This document shows positions 51,846 through 61,501 of a stretch of DNA of 64,000 bases, in pieces (within the stretch, counting starts at the first letter, position 1; every line of letters begins with the position of its first letter). The translations under genes were made by a program, and so were the position numbers. The DNA lies in contig JACJYO010000003.1 in NCBI GenBank assembly GCA_020636075.1, forward strand, positions 558,001-622,000, given 5' to 3'. The notes below the pieces were generated by a model that searched no databases, was not told where the DNA came from, and saw nothing but the letters and a program-made list of their open reading frames with translations. This DNA comes from Lewinellaceae bacterium. GTDB taxonomy: Bacteria; Bacteroidota; Bacteroidia; Chitinophagales; Saprospiraceae.

Positions 51846-53222
51846 CTAAAATTGGATTTCGCAGCCGGGGAGTAGTTTTTTGATTTTTTCCTGCTCCTGG
51901 GGTGAAATAGGACTACCCGTCAGACCCAGCAATTTCAAATTTTTCAAGGCACCGATTTGCTCGGGCAAGCTTGTCAATTGCGTAAAAGACAAACGCAGGT
52001 AGGCCAGGTTTTTTAACTCGCCAATTTGTGCGGGCAGACTGCTTATTTGCGTATTGATCAATTCCAGCGATGTCAAATTTTTCAAGGCGCCGATTTGCTT
52101 GGGCAGGGTTGTCAATGGGGTTAAAGACAAGCCGAGGTAGGTCAGGTTTATTAATGCACCAATTTGTTCGGGCAGACTGCTTATTTGCGTTTTATTCAAG
52201 TCCAGCGCTGTCAAATTTTTTAATTCCCCAATCTGCTCCGGCAGGCTGGTTATTGGGGTGTTGGACAAATTGAGGTAGGTCAAATTTTTCAAGGCGCCGA
52301 TTTGCGCGGGCAGGCTGCTTATTTGTGTATAGCGCAAGTCCAGCGATGTTAAGTTTTTTAATGCACTGATCTGTACCGGCAGCGTTGAGAAAAGGTTGTC
52401 CGATAGATCCAGCTCAGTCAAATTTTGCAACTTGCCAAACTGCTCCGGTAGCGCCGTAAGCTGGTTATAAGCCAAATTGAGCTGAGTCAAATATGTCAAG
52501 GCACCGATTTGTTCGGGCAGGATCTTCAAGTTGGTACTGCGTAGATCCAGGTAGGTCAAATTTTGTAATTGACCGATTTGCTCCGGTATGCTTTGAAATG
52601 GATTGCCGTTCAGGAACAGGACTTTCAATTGCGGAGGCTGAAAGACCTCTTCAGGTATCTGCGGCAAATCTTTTTCGGACAAATCCAGTGCAGTTACATC
52701 CATACTCAACTCTTCAACTGCGAATGCGACCGGATAAACATTGCCCAAAGTATCCAATAGAAGGGGGCGGTCCTCATTTCGCCGTTTAACCTTGGCAAAT
52801 CCGTTTAGACCAAATTGCTCGGCCTTTTCCCAACGACCAAGTTTTTCTACCGGATCGCCATTTTTATCAATAAAATAGAATTCACGTTTTTTAAAGGCCA
52901 GTGCAAAGCGATCGGCATAGAAGTAAAAAGCGTCAACAAGTTTGTTTGCTTTGGCCAACGCCGCTTCAGCCTGTTTTTTCGCCCTGTCTGCTTCCGCCCG
53001 CAGCGCCTCAATCTTATCAAACACCCTATTCACCTTTCCCTGCACCACGGCCTTCTTTGAAGGATCAAAAGCTTCCGCCGCAAAGTATTTGTTGATGGCG
53101 GTTTTGTACTGCCCCCGGCGCAGAGCGGCATCGCCTTGCTGGATGGCTTCGCTGTAGTTGTTTTGGGCCTGGGCGGTGGTGGTTAGAAGGAGGGCGAGGA
53201 AGAGGATGGTTTGTTGTTGCAT
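51846..53222 (-). CDS. Secreted leucine-rich-repeat protein (copy 2)
   Basis: 458 residues from ATG 53222 (MQQQTILFLALLL), signal peptide ends TAQAQN. Same build as copy 1 with about two more repeats: LPEQIGALKNLTSLDLRYTQ-type units of 23 residues, about eleven in all. N-terminal region 20-110 almost identical to copy 1. A longer frame upstream (to 53438) crosses a repeat element and is rejected. The two genes are separated by 320 bases of palindromes. Confidence 0.86.
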   Translation of the reverse strand: MQQQTILFLALLLTTTAQAQNNYSEAIQQGDAALRRGQYKTAINKYFAAEAFDPSKKAVVQGKVNRVFDKIEALRAEADRAKKQAEAALAKANKLVDAFYFYADRFALAFKKREFYFIDKNGDPVEKLGRWEKAEQFGLNGFAKVKRRNEDRPLLLDTLGNVYPVAFAVEELSMDVTALDLSEKDLPQIPEEVFQPPQLKVLFLNGNPFQSIPEQIGQLQNLTYLDLRSTNLKILPEQIGALTYLTQLNLAYNQLTALPEQFGKLQNLTELDLSDNLFSTLPVQISALKNLTSLDLRYTQISSLPAQIGALKNLTYLNLSNTPITSLPEQIGELKNLTALDLNKTQISSLPEQIGALINLTYLGLSLTPLTTLPKQIGALKNLTSLELINTQISSLPAQIGELKNLAYLRLSFTQLTSLPEQIGALKNLKLLGLTGSPISPQEQEKIKKLLPGCEIQF

Positions 53223-53259
53223 TGGGAAACTGGTTAATCTTTTCTTTGGTGTATAATTA

Positions 53260-53267
53260 CAAATGTA
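53260..53267 (-). promoter_or_regulatory. -7 box TACATTTG of LRR gene copy 2
   Basis: Minus-strand TACATTTG, 38 bases before the start of the second LRR gene, in the same TTACATTTGTAA context as copy 1. Confidence 0.55.
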
Positions 53268-53339
53268 AGCAGCGCAAGACAGTCTTTTTTGCAGATGCCG
53301 CTGTGATCTGCCGCGCCTTTTGATGCATTGGGGCTTGTC

Positions 53340-53551
53340 GAAGTCTAAAGTCGTCAACCAAGCGCAACAGAACGCGGATACCGCGGATTCGCCTGCGGCG
53401 AACCACAGATTGGCGCGGATTTTTCCAGGCCGGCACAAAAAAATCTGCGAAAATCGGCGTTTTTGCCGCAGGCAAAATCTGTGTCATCCGCGTTCTATCA
53501 ACTCTAGTACGCCTAAATCTGACAACAGTAGGTTCGCAATCGCGCCGTCAA
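53340..53551. mobile_element. MITE-like element, type 2, copy 1
   Basis: About 212 bp. The core 53400-53516 is identical, as far as I can compare by eye, to 54390-54506 and contains internal stems such as AAAATCTGCGAAAATCGGCG and GCCGCAGGCAAAATCTGTG. The right end (CGATTGCGAACC... reversed: TTGACGGCGCGATTGCGAAC) resembles the terminal repeat of copy 2; the left end has decayed. No ORF of its own. Confidence 0.7.
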
Positions 53552-53664
53552 TGAACCAATCGCTTCCAGTTTTTGCTAACCACTTTCTTCAGGGTACAAA
53601 AACAGTCCGCTGCCGTTCGGCGTTTTGCCAGTCGGCTTCCCGAACAAAAAGGCTACTTTTAACA

Positions 53665-54276
53665 ATGACAGAAATCATAACCAAAGTACTGTTTCTTATT
53701 GCAGTGATCGACCCGCTGGGCTCTGTTCCTGTTTATCTGGAGGCAACCAAGCATTTTGATAAAAAGCATAAAACCAAAATTGCCGTACGGGCTTCTATTG
53801 TCGCCTTTCTGATTTTGCTGTTCTTCATTTTGGTGGGACAGATCATTTTGGAAGGCATGAACGTCACACTCGACGCGTTTCAAATTTCCGGCGGTGTCAT
53901 CCTGTTTTTATTCGCCCTGACAATGATCTTCGGCGAGGGCAAACCAGAATCGGAAAAACACCTGATCAAAGACTACAAACACGTGACTATTTTCCCGGTA
54001 GCAATTCCCTCGATCGCATCACCGGGCGCTATCATGGCGGTGGTGCTTTTGACCGACAACCATCTGTACACCATTCAGCAACAGGCATTAACCACCTTTT
54101 TGGTGTTTATAGTTATCGTGCTGACCATGTTTCTGCTGCTGATCGCCAATCTGGTGCAGGAGCGGATCGGAGAATACGGTATCACGGTGATCAGCAAAAT
54201 CATGGGGCTGATACTCGCCGCTTATGCCGTTCAAAGTATCCTGAGCGGCCTGAAAGAGTTTTTTATGGCTGGATAA
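53665..54276 (+). CDS. MarC family integral membrane protein
   Basis: 203 residues from ATG 53665; a longer frame from 53320 runs through the MITE-like repeat and is rejected. Six membrane helices with the family phrases IAVIDPLGSVPVYLEAT near the start and VTIFPVAIPSIASPGAI (TFPLxxPxxxGPG-type) in the middle. Once linked to multiple antibiotic resistance, the family's function is unproven. It lies exactly between two MITE-like copies. Confidence 0.9.
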   Translation: MTEIITKVLFLIAVIDPLGSVPVYLEATKHFDKKHKTKIAVRASIVAFLILLFFILVGQIILEGMNVTLDAFQISGGVILFLFALTMIFGEGKPESEKHLIKDYKHVTIFPVAIPSIASPGAIMAVVLLTDNHLYTIQQQALTTFLVFIVIVLTMFLLLIANLVQERIGEYGITVISKIMGLILAAYAVQSILSGLKEFFMAG

Positions 54277-54313
54277 AATGCTGCCGGGCGAAAAATTGAA
54301 GGTGATCTGGTTA

Positions 54314-54540
54314 TTGACGGCGTGACTCGCAATCTAATGTCGTCCACTAAGCGCAGCAGAACGCGGATAACGCGGATTCGCCTGTGGCGAACCACAGATT
54401 GGCGCGGATTTTTCCAGGCCGGCACAAAAAAATCTGCGAAAATCGGCGTTTTTGCCGCAGGCAAAATCTGTGTCATCCGCGTTCTATCAACTCTAGTACG
54501 CCTAAAGTTGACGACATTAGATTGCGACTCACGCTGTCAA
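54314..54540. mobile_element. MITE-like element, type 2, copy 2 (34-bp terminal inverted repeats)
   Basis: 227 bp. The left end from 54314 (TTGACGGCGTGACTCGCAATC then TAATGTCGTC) and the right end to 54540 are reverse complements over about 31 of 34 positions. The interior is shared with 53340-53551. The element separates marC and the GH9 gene. I found no transposase of the matching kind in the window. Confidence 0.8.
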
Positions 54541-54568
54541 TCCACATGGCACAACAAACAGATTAACT

Positions 54569-57040
54569 ATGAAAACATATTTCCGCTTTCTGCTGCCGTT
54601 CCTGCTCCTGCCCATCAACCTGGCCGCCCAACCCGCCGATGCCTGGATTCGCATCAACCAACTCGGTTACCTGGAAGCCGACGTGAAAGTAGCCGTGCTG
54701 GTCAGCAAGCAGCCCATGGAGCTCGGCAGTTTTCAGTTGTGCGATGCGCTAACCGGAGACCTCGTTTTCCAAAGTAAACAAATCCGGACCTACGGGCCCT
54801 GGACGGCATTTGCCTGGAGCGCCCGCCTCGATTTTTCAACATTTCAGCAGGCCGGGGCGTATTACCTGGAGGCCGGCGGCATTCGCTCGCCGGTGTTCCG
54901 GATCGACAATGCGGTGTATGACGGCGCTGCCGATTTTATCCTGCGCTACATGCGCCAGCAGCGCTGCGGCTACAATCCGTTTTTGCAAGACTCCTGCCAT
55001 ACCCTCGACGGCTTCCGGGTGTACCATCCTGACCCTACACTTAACGGGACTGCGCTCGACTGCACCGGCGGCTGGCACGATGCCTCCGACTACCTGCAAT
55101 ACCTGCCCACCTCGGCCAATGCCGTATTTCAACTACTGTTTGCCTACCAGCAGCATCCCGCCGCGTTTGCCGACCGGTACGACGCTGCCGGAAACCCGGG
55201 CGCCAACGGCATTCCCGATATCCTGGATGAGGCGAAATGGGGGCTCGACTGGCTGCTCAAAATGAACCCGGGTCCCGGCGAATATTACAACCAGATCGCC
55301 GACGATCGCGACCACCGGGGCATGCGCCTGCCCACGCAGGATACCTTCAGCTACGCCGCGCCCGACGGCAACCTGGCCCGGCCCGTGTATTTCATAACCG
55401 GCGCTCCGCAAGGACTTTTTAAATACCAAAACCGCACGGAAGGCGTGGCGTCGTCTGCCGGCAAATTCGCCGCGGCTTTTGCGCTCGGCAGTGCGGTGTT
55501 GCGGCCGTTTTACCCCGGCTACGCCGAAAATCTGGCCGGCAAGGCGGTGCAAGCTTATGCCTTCGGCAAACAAAAACCGGGTTTCACCCAAACGGCGCCC
55601 TGCCGCGCCCCCTATTTTTATGAAGAAGAAAACTGGGTGGACGATATGGAAAACGCCGCCGCCCAACTGGAAATGCTCGCCGCCGACCGGCAATACGGGC
55701 AGGAAGCGGCTGCCTACGGCCGGCTCGAACCCATAACGCCCTGGATGGGCAGCGATACCGCCCGGCATTACCAGTGGTACCCTTTTATCAACCTCGGCCA
55801 TTATACCCTGGCTGCTGGAGCCGACAGCGCGCGTGCCCGGGAATTCCGGGAATACCTCCGGCGCGGCATCGACAGTATTTACCAGCGGGGGCGCACCAAT
55901 CCCTTTTTGTTTGGCGTGCCGTTTATCTGGTGCTCCAACAATCTGGTGGTGGCTGCGGCTACCCAGGCCCGACTGTACCACACGCTGACGGCCGACGCGC
56001 GCTACCAGGAAATGGAATGTGCCCTGCGCGACTGGTTGTTCGGTTGCAATCCCTGGGGTACCAGCATGGTGATCGGGCTGCCCAACCAGGGCGTATGGCC
56101 CCGCGACCCGCATTCGGCCTTCACACACCTGCACAGCTACCCGATCGATGGCGGCCTGGTGGACGGCCCGATCTACGGCTCGATCTGGGACAAACTCATC
56201 GGCATCCGGCTTTATGAACCCGACGAGTACGCGGCGTTTCAATCGCCCCTGGTGGTTTATCACGACGACTACGGCGACTATTCCTCCAACGAACCCACCA
56301 TGGACGGCACGGCCAGCCTGAGTTACCTGCTGGCTGCCCTGCAAAAGCCGCCAAACAACAACCAATACGATCAATGGGGCGCCCTGGTGCGCAGCGATAC
56401 CACCCGAAAAACGATCCACCTGATCTTCACCGGCGATGCCTATGCGGAAGGCGCTAGTACTATTTTGAAAACCCTGCGCCGGGCGGGTGTGCAGGCCTCG
56501 TTTTTTGTGACCGGCAATTTTTGTCGCCGCTACCCGAAAATCGTGCGAAAACTGCGCAAAGCCGGGCACTACGTCGGCGCGCACTCCGACCGGCACCTGC
56601 TGTACTGCCCCTGGCAAAACCGGGACTCCCTGCTGGTCAGCCAGTCTGAATTTATGGCGGACTTGCGCGGCAATTTCGAGGAACTGCGCAAAGCCGGTAT
56701 CCCCAAAGCGGAGGCGCAAATATTCATTCCGCCCTACGAATGGTACAACGACAGCATCGTAACCTGGAGCCTGCAGGCGGGGCTGGAGCCGGCCAATTTG
56801 AGCGCAGGCACCTTGTCGGCTGCCGATTACACTACCTCCGACATGAAAAATTACCGCAGCTCGGCGGTGATTTACAACAGCATCCTCGAGCGGGAACAGC
56901 GCGATCCGAACGGCTTGAACGGGTTTCATTTGCTGCTGCACCTTGGCGCCGGGCCGGGGCGCAAGGATAAATTTTACAAGTGGCTCGGCGGTCTGATCCG
57001 CGATCTGGAGGCGCGGGGCTATGGTTGGGAGCGGTTTTAG
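54569..57040 (+). CDS. Secreted GH9 glycoside hydrolase fused to a polysaccharide deacetylase
   Basis: 823 residues, signal peptide ends NLAAQP. An Ig-like CelD-N domain (~25-112) precedes the GH9 (alpha/alpha)6 barrel (~113-595): GWHDASDY at 168-175 holds the catalytic base Asp pair, and the acid Glu is E575 in SSNEPTMDG. The last ~215 residues form a CE4/NodB deacetylase-like domain: T-G-D at 621-623 corresponds to the usual T-F-D-D with one Asp, H672 and H676 form H-x3-H (HSDRH), and IFIPPYEWY the R/P-P-Y motif. GH9 covers cellulases and exo-glucosaminidases; pairing with a deacetylase suggests GlcNAc-containing substrates such as chitin oligomers, an inference. Confidence 0.87.
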   Translation: MKTYFRFLLPFLLLPINLAAQPADAWIRINQLGYLEADVKVAVLVSKQPMELGSFQLCDALTGDLVFQSKQIRTYGPWTAFAWSARLDFSTFQQAGAYYLEAGGIRSPVFRIDNAVYDGAADFILRYMRQQRCGYNPFLQDSCHTLDGFRVYHPDPTLNGTALDCTGGWHDASDYLQYLPTSANAVFQLLFAYQQHPAAFADRYDAAGNPGANGIPDILDEAKWGLDWLLKMNPGPGEYYNQIADDRDHRGMRLPTQDTFSYAAPDGNLARPVYFITGAPQGLFKYQNRTEGVASSAGKFAAAFALGSAVLRPFYPGYAENLAGKAVQAYAFGKQKPGFTQTAPCRAPYFYEEENWVDDMENAAAQLEMLAADRQYGQEAAAYGRLEPITPWMGSDTARHYQWYPFINLGHYTLAAGADSARAREFREYLRRGIDSIYQRGRTNPFLFGVPFIWCSNNLVVAAATQARLYHTLTADARYQEMECALRDWLFGCNPWGTSMVIGLPNQGVWPRDPHSAFTHLHSYPIDGGLVDGPIYGSIWDKLIGIRLYEPDEYAAFQSPLVVYHDDYGDYSSNEPTMDGTASLSYLLAALQKPPNNNQYDQWGALVRSDTTRKTIHLIFTGDAYAEGASTILKTLRRAGVQASFFVTGNFCRRYPKIVRKLRKAGHYVGAHSDRHLLYCPWQNRDSLLVSQSEFMADLRGNFEELRKAGIPKAEAQIFIPPYEWYNDSIVTWSLQAGLEPANLSAGTLSAADYTTSDMKNYRSSAVIYNSILEREQRDPNGLNGFHLLLHLGAGPGRKDKFYKWLGGLIRDLEARGYGWERF

Positions 57041-57532
57041 CGGTGGCCACAACCTAACCGGATCCAACAATACCAGCAAAGGCACTTTACCAGCAACCAA
57101 AAGGGGGTTGTTAATGTCTAACCGGCGAGAAAATCCAAGGCACGCACTCGGTTTTGCCGTCGCTGGTTACATTTGGACAAATCAGGTGCGCTGTACCACA
57201 CTACCGAACATTTTTATGTCGCACAGATTCTACACAGAAAAACACACAGATTTCACGCAGAATTTTCCGTGTAAAATCTGTGCAAACTAATCTGCGTAAA
57301 ATCGTACGTTTGATTTGCCACAAAAAGTTGCTTGTTTTGATGAGTAAAGAAGATGGGGAACGGATAAAGGCTGATGCGTAAGTGGGCCCTGAAGCCCGGC
57401 GCAGATGTTAGTCCCCGCTCCCCCCTCATCACCGAAACTGGACAGTTCAATAGGCTAAAAGCCTGTGTTACGATGATGGTTGCCAGTGATGAGTTTCTTC
57501 TAATTAACAATCATCACAAAATTAGTAAAACC
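57041..57532. other. Gene-free stretch with a weak inverted repeat
   Basis: I see no gene here. 57234-57305 contains ACACAGATTTCACGCAGAATT and AAAATCTGTGCAAACTAATC, imperfect inverted halves resembling the interior of the type 2 MITEs. The right end, before the transposase start, may hold the left boundary of the insertion sequence but no clear end is visible. Confidence 0.5.
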
Positions 57533-58602
57533 ATGCAAGCACCCAGGCACATTTATGTTGGTATTGACGTATCGAAAGATGAGTTGGTCATCCTCTACCC
57601 GATGCAAAAACGATGGAGGAAAGTTCAAGTCCTCAATACCATTTTTGCCATTACTAGTTGGCTCAACGAATTTGGCATTCAGGGCAAGCATTTTATCCTG
57701 GAAGCAACCGGACCTTATTCTCAACGACTCATCCATACTTTGAATGGCGCCGGGGCTAGTGTCTCGGTGGTCAACCCTGCTCAAAGCCGCGCGATGGCTA
57801 AGGTGTTGTTGAAAACCAACAAGAATGATGATCAGGATGCTCAAACCTTGAGTATTTTGGGTGAAAAACTGGAACTGAGTACATACAAAATGCCCAACGA
57901 CATGCAAAAAAAGCGCAAAGAAGCATTTTCTGCCCTGGCTTCGCTTCAAAAGCAAGAACGGCAACTCAAAAACCAACTACATGCTTTTTCTTACCATGTA
58001 GGGCCGAATCCAGTTGCAGTACAAGCCCTCCAAGAAGTGCTCCAAAGCGTCCAGCAAGCCATTCAAAAACTGGAAAAAGAACTCAACCCGGAACAAGACG
58101 AAGACGAAGCCCGACAAACTGTTGAGCAGATTCGTTCTATTAACGGAGTCGGTTCAAAAACGGCCCAAGCTATGGTTACGCTCTTCGGCAATTTCCAGCA
58201 TTTCAAAACGGCCAAATGTTTCGCTAAATTCGTTGGCCTGTCACCCACCGAGTTTCTCTCTGGATCCTCCGTCAGAGGCCGACGATCGATCACTAAAAAC
58301 GGCAGTAGCAAAATCCGTGCGCTTTTGTTCAATTGCGCCAGAAGCGCCATGCGCTACAACCCAAACTGCAAAGCACTCTACGAACGACTCATAGAAAAAG
58401 GCAAAAATGGCAAAGTAGCACTTACGGCTGTCATGCATAAACTGGCCAGATTAATCTTTGGCGTCGTTCGATCCGGAAGAAACTATGATCCTAACTTTGT
58501 AAAAAACTAACAAAAAGTTGAAGAAATACTCACTCTGTAATCACAGTTCATCTGCGGGAAATTTTACTCCGCCGGGCTTGATTCTAACATGCGTTAAACA
58601 GT
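57374..58602 (+). mobile_element. IS110-family insertion sequence (approximate limits)
   Basis: Limits are estimates: the transposase and up to ~150 bases upstream and ~90 downstream, ending where a known pseudogene sequence resumes (58603). The upstream non-coding part (57374-57532) is of the length used for the bridge-type guide RNA in this family. No target duplication could be found by eye. Confidence 0.45.
57533..58510 (+). CDS. IS110-family transposase
   Basis: 325 residues from ATG 57533 (longer in-frame extension to 57374 lacks support). N-terminal DEDD-type (RuvC-like) domain with GIDVSKDE (D12), ILEATGPYS (E57) and KNDDQDA (D99-D102); C-terminal Tnp2 domain with INGVGSKTAQAMV (helix-hairpin-helix) and VRGRRSITKNGSSKIRALLF containing the catalytic serine. 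Looks intact. IS110 elements lack terminal inverted repeats, so the boundaries cannot be fixed here; the element may carry its guide RNA in the flanking non-coding ends. Confidence 0.93.
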   Translation: MQAPRHIYVGIDVSKDELVILYPMQKRWRKVQVLNTIFAITSWLNEFGIQGKHFILEATGPYSQRLIHTLNGAGASVSVVNPAQSRAMAKVLLKTNKNDDQDAQTLSILGEKLELSTYKMPNDMQKKRKEAFSALASLQKQERQLKNQLHAFSYHVGPNPVAVQALQEVLQSVQQAIQKLEKELNPEQDEDEARQTVEQIRSINGVGSKTAQAMVTLFGNFQHFKTAKCFAKFVGLSPTEFLSGSSVRGRRSITKNGSSKIRALLFNCARSAMRYNPNCKALYERLIEKGKNGKVALTAVMHKLARLIFGVVRSGRNYDPNFVKN

Positions 58603-58800
58603 TCAGCGCCGCGAATAATAAATCCGCCAAAGCAATTTCAGGTTTCACCGCCATCGATACTGCTCATCCAATCCAGGTAAAGCGGTCGGCTTCAATATCG
58701 TGGAAAACCATTTTTGCGAAAGTTCTTTGCCGTTTAGGGTGGAAACTTGCGGCTGAAAATAAAGGTGTCGCCGTCTTTTCCACCGATAAAATCAATCCTT
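58603..58800 (-). pseudogene. 3' fragment of a DUF1579-like secreted protein gene
   Basis: The reverse strand encodes the end of a protein also present, more fully, at 59882-60371: after restoring single bases it reads FHDIEADRFTWDW, SSIDGGETWKLLWR and ends YYSRR plus stop. At least four single-base deletions are visible, each in a short run of G or A. The gene's 5' part is missing at 58800. Confidence 0.7.
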
Positions 58801-59244
58801 ACAACTCGAAAAGCGCCAGATCAAGGCCTGCTCCATTGACCAGAGCGAGGTTCCTGTTAGGAACAACAGTTGATTTTACCCTAAACTAGGAAGGAACCGG
58901 TGGACGGAAACAACACAAGCACTGAAACGGCAAGGATAGAGACGCCGGTATTTACTTTACCCTGGGAACTACAAAGCCTCTACCAAGGAAAGTGCCGCGC
59001 TTTGTAGAATAGAGACTAACTACCTCACACAGCAGGGTAAACCGGTTGATACCGCCGGGGGCGAAGCCTCAAGCGATCAATCCTCCTTCAGGGTTTTATT
59101 GTTTCTTACCAGCGTGGGGCATAAATTTGTATCATGGTAACAAACACATTTTCTTTTTCGCAACGGCATTGTTGCCGTTGCAGTGTTTTCGCGCCTCCGA
59201 TATTGGGGTTTTCTGCCAAGCGTGATAGAACATAATTTCTTGTT
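58801..59244. other. Gene-free stretch
   Basis: No reading frame I can defend. GGGGCATAAATTTGT at 59117-59131 repeats the sequence just after the G tract at 33606-33619, perhaps a shared promoter motif. CAACGGCATTGTTGCCGTTG at 59161-59180 is a small palindrome. Confidence 0.5.
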
Positions 59245-59410
59245 ATGACTACCGCGCCTCAGGTGGAGGCGGCAGTTCGCCGCTTAATTGCGGGAGGAGA
59301 CTTAGAGCAAGCAATCAGAATTTACTTTGGAAGAACTCGGCTATATAGACGAGTTATTGACAATTAAAATCAGATTCGTGGAGTACAAAAAGCGCATTTG
59401 GCCGGATTAA
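59245..59410 (+). pseudogene. Broken small gene with an effector-associated-domain-like start
   Basis: From ATG 59245 the frame reads MTTAPQVEAAVRRLIAGGDLEQAIRI and would stop at 59367; a +1 frame continues with LEELGYIDELLTIKIRFVEY to 59410. The first stretch resembles EAD11-like helices ('RxLIAxGxxEEAI') known from prokaryotic conflict systems. One lost base near 59318 would explain the break. The call is tentative because the piece is short. Confidence 0.4.
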
Positions 59411-59881
59411 TTCCTTTTGCGGAATACGCCAACCACTTGTCTAGTACCACCTTCTTGCTCCTCCAAGTTATCAAGCCCACCTTGAATTAGGTGAGCGATT
59501 TATTCAGGGGCGGAACCACAAGATGGTTCTGCCCCTTTGTATTCCACGTAAAATAAGGAACAGGTTTTACCCTGCTCCCAAAGTTCACTCCTCCCCGCAT
59601 CACCGAAAGCGTCACCGACGAAGTGATCAACAGCCTTTGCGCTTCAATACGACTTTGAAAATAAACTGCTTGTCATCTTTGAGTTTTTCAGCCAGCCCTG
59701 GATATTAGGGAAGCGGTGTTCTCAACGATGGGTCCTTGGTATGCCACAAATAAACGATGTCCCATATTCCCGATCAGTTCTTCCTAGGAATACCGCTCGG
59801 AACCGAAATGATGATCTGGTCGATAGGAGGCATTTTGATAAAATCCGCCGCCGGGTTTGGTCACAACTCGTGTTATGAAGT
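59411..59881. other. Gene-free stretch with possible coding remnants
   Basis: Both strands show short, interrupted frames. On the minus strand, GHRLFVAYQGPIVENT and EKLKDDKQFIFKVVLKRK occur in different frames (59.62-59.80 kb), which suggests a decayed small protein, possibly of the SiaB/DUF6272 kind; too damaged to annotate. Confidence 0.35.
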
Positions 59882-60371
59882 TCAGCGCCGCGAATAATAA
59901 ACCCGCCAAAGCAATTTCCAGGTTTCACCGCCATCGATACTGCTCATCAATCCCAGGTAAAGCGGTCGGCTTCAATATCGTGGAAAACCATTTTTGCAAA
60001 AGTTCTTTGCCGTTTGGGGTGGAAGCTTTGCGGCTAAAACAAAGGTGTCGCCGTCTTTTCCGCCGGTAAAATCAGGTAGCCCCTGGTTATCCACCAGGTT
60101 TGTTTCCAGCTTTGCGTGCGGGTGTCGTACACCGACCAACTGCGCCCGATAAAACCGGCAAAGGCGCCGTTTTGGGCTTCGAAATTTTCGCAGATCACCT
60201 TGTGGTCCAGTTCACGGACGATGTGGTTAGTGCCGGTCGCCTCGGTGCTGTCGGAATCTTGCCAGCGAAGGTTCCACTCGCCAACCCAAAATCGAGTTCG
60301 GAAGCGGCGTTTTGCGCAAAGGCAGTTGCGGCAATGAAGGGCAGGCAAAGTAACAGATAAATCCTTTTCAT
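59882..60371 (-). pseudogene. DUF1579-like secreted protein gene, frameshifted
   Basis: ATG at 60371 gives MKRIYLLLCLPFIAATAFAQ, a signal peptide. The protein resumes after single-base gaps: VGEWNLRWQDSDSTEATGT, then RSWSVYDTRTQSWKQTW, then SSIDGGETWKLLWR and a stop at 59882. Breaks lie at ~60296 (T5 to T4), ~60094 (G3 to G2) and further at A and G runs nearer the 3' end. Sequence and layout match the DUF1579 family (~165 residues). Either a dead gene or a sequence with consensus errors. Confidence 0.7.
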
Positions 60372-60562
60372 GTTTTTTGGCCAAAGTTCGGCGGTGGGTG
60401 TTGGAATGTGGTTTATCCCGTTCAGGGTTTACGGATGCCTTGCTGATTTCTGGTTTTGACAAAGTTACCAGGTGCAGTTGTCCGGAATTAGCACATTTTT
60501 CAGTGACCGGTTCCCGGCCATTGCCGTCAAAATGCTGTTTACGTAAATCGATGCATTTAATT

Positions 60563-60570
60563 TACATTTG
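60563..60570 (+). promoter_or_regulatory. -7 box TACATTTG
   Basis: Exact TAnnTTTG match 30 bases upstream of the start of the secreted-protein pseudogene at 60600. Confidence 0.5.
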
Positions 60571-60599
60571 TTTGAAACTTCAAATGAAAATGTCCGGTT

Positions 60600-61421
60600 A
60601 TGCGTAAATCCGTGCTGCTCTTGGTGCTACTCCTATTTGGAACAGTAAAATTAGTGGCCCAAAATCGAATACCAACTTCAACGTGTTGACCAATGTATAC
60701 AACGGGGAAGCTGGTTTGGCCATACTTGTGCTGGATTCCGCATATAACTCCCCTTAGCCAAGTATAAAATCGACTCTATCAACCTTAGGAAACAGGTGAT
60801 TTTGAAGAACTGGATGTACCAGAATCCAGCATCGCAGTTCCGGAATCAATACAGAATCCTGATAAAATGCCAAATTCTGATGGCGCCATCATTTCATTCA
60901 GTCCAAGTATAGGTCAAACAATTTTTTCCCTAGAAGAATTAAGAAACATGAAGGCACGGGAGTTAGCATCAATCCTGAAAATATCTGTTCAAAAATATGA
61001 AGCTTCACAATATGTATTGAAAAGGATCAGACTGCTGGATTTCGTTTACTCAAGTGATAGCTGGTTCATACCCACGGCAGATGGCGAAACTTATAGAATA
61101 GATGATGCATTCGCTACTGATTTGAAGCGGTTTCAGGACCTGATTAAAGATAAAAACGTAGATGCTCTCAACATGGAGGCATGGTCAAAAGTGGAGGCGT
61201 TTTATGCAAGGCTGGATGCTGCATTTCTAAAAACATTGCCTCTTCTTCCTAGAGAGTTTCCGAAGCCCTCTATAGATATGATTCGCCTCAACGTGACAAA
61301 CTACTCCCCAAAACAATTGGGGATAAACCGATCAGTATGTGGAATTACACGGAAAACTGATAAAATCTTTCAAGACTTGAAATTTGAGCCAAAGTATCAA
61401 CAATATGAAAATGGTTTTTAG
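60600..61421 (+). pseudogene. Secreted protein of unknown function, frameshifted near its start
   Basis: ATG 60600 gives MRKSVLLLVLLLFGTVKLVA, a signal peptide with a promoter box upstream. After ~22 codons the frame breaks at CGAATACC (expected CGAAATACC); the next frame reads NFNVLTNVYNGEAGLAILVL and ends near 60760; a third frame from about 60789 runs unbroken to 61421 (ETGDFEELDV ... MPNSDGAIISFSPSIG ... KFEPKYQQYENGF). The intact part is helical and charged. Two lost bases would restore one protein of ~270 residues. No family recognised. Confidence 0.55.
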
Positions 61422-61501
61422 CCATTCTCGAACTGACTAAAAGCAAGTAGATCGAGAGATTGAATATTTTAGCAGTAATTATTTCCGGAACATTCTTTGA
61501 T

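Noticed and set aside
53320..53664. A long N-terminal extension of the MarC protein
   Set aside because: It is encoded by the MITE-like repeat and is also found as an unrelated frame in the second copy.
55133..57100. A 655-codon open frame on the minus strand opposite the GH9-deacetylase gene
   Set aside because: Same reasoning: the plus strand has intact catalytic motifs; the antisense product has no recognisable domain.
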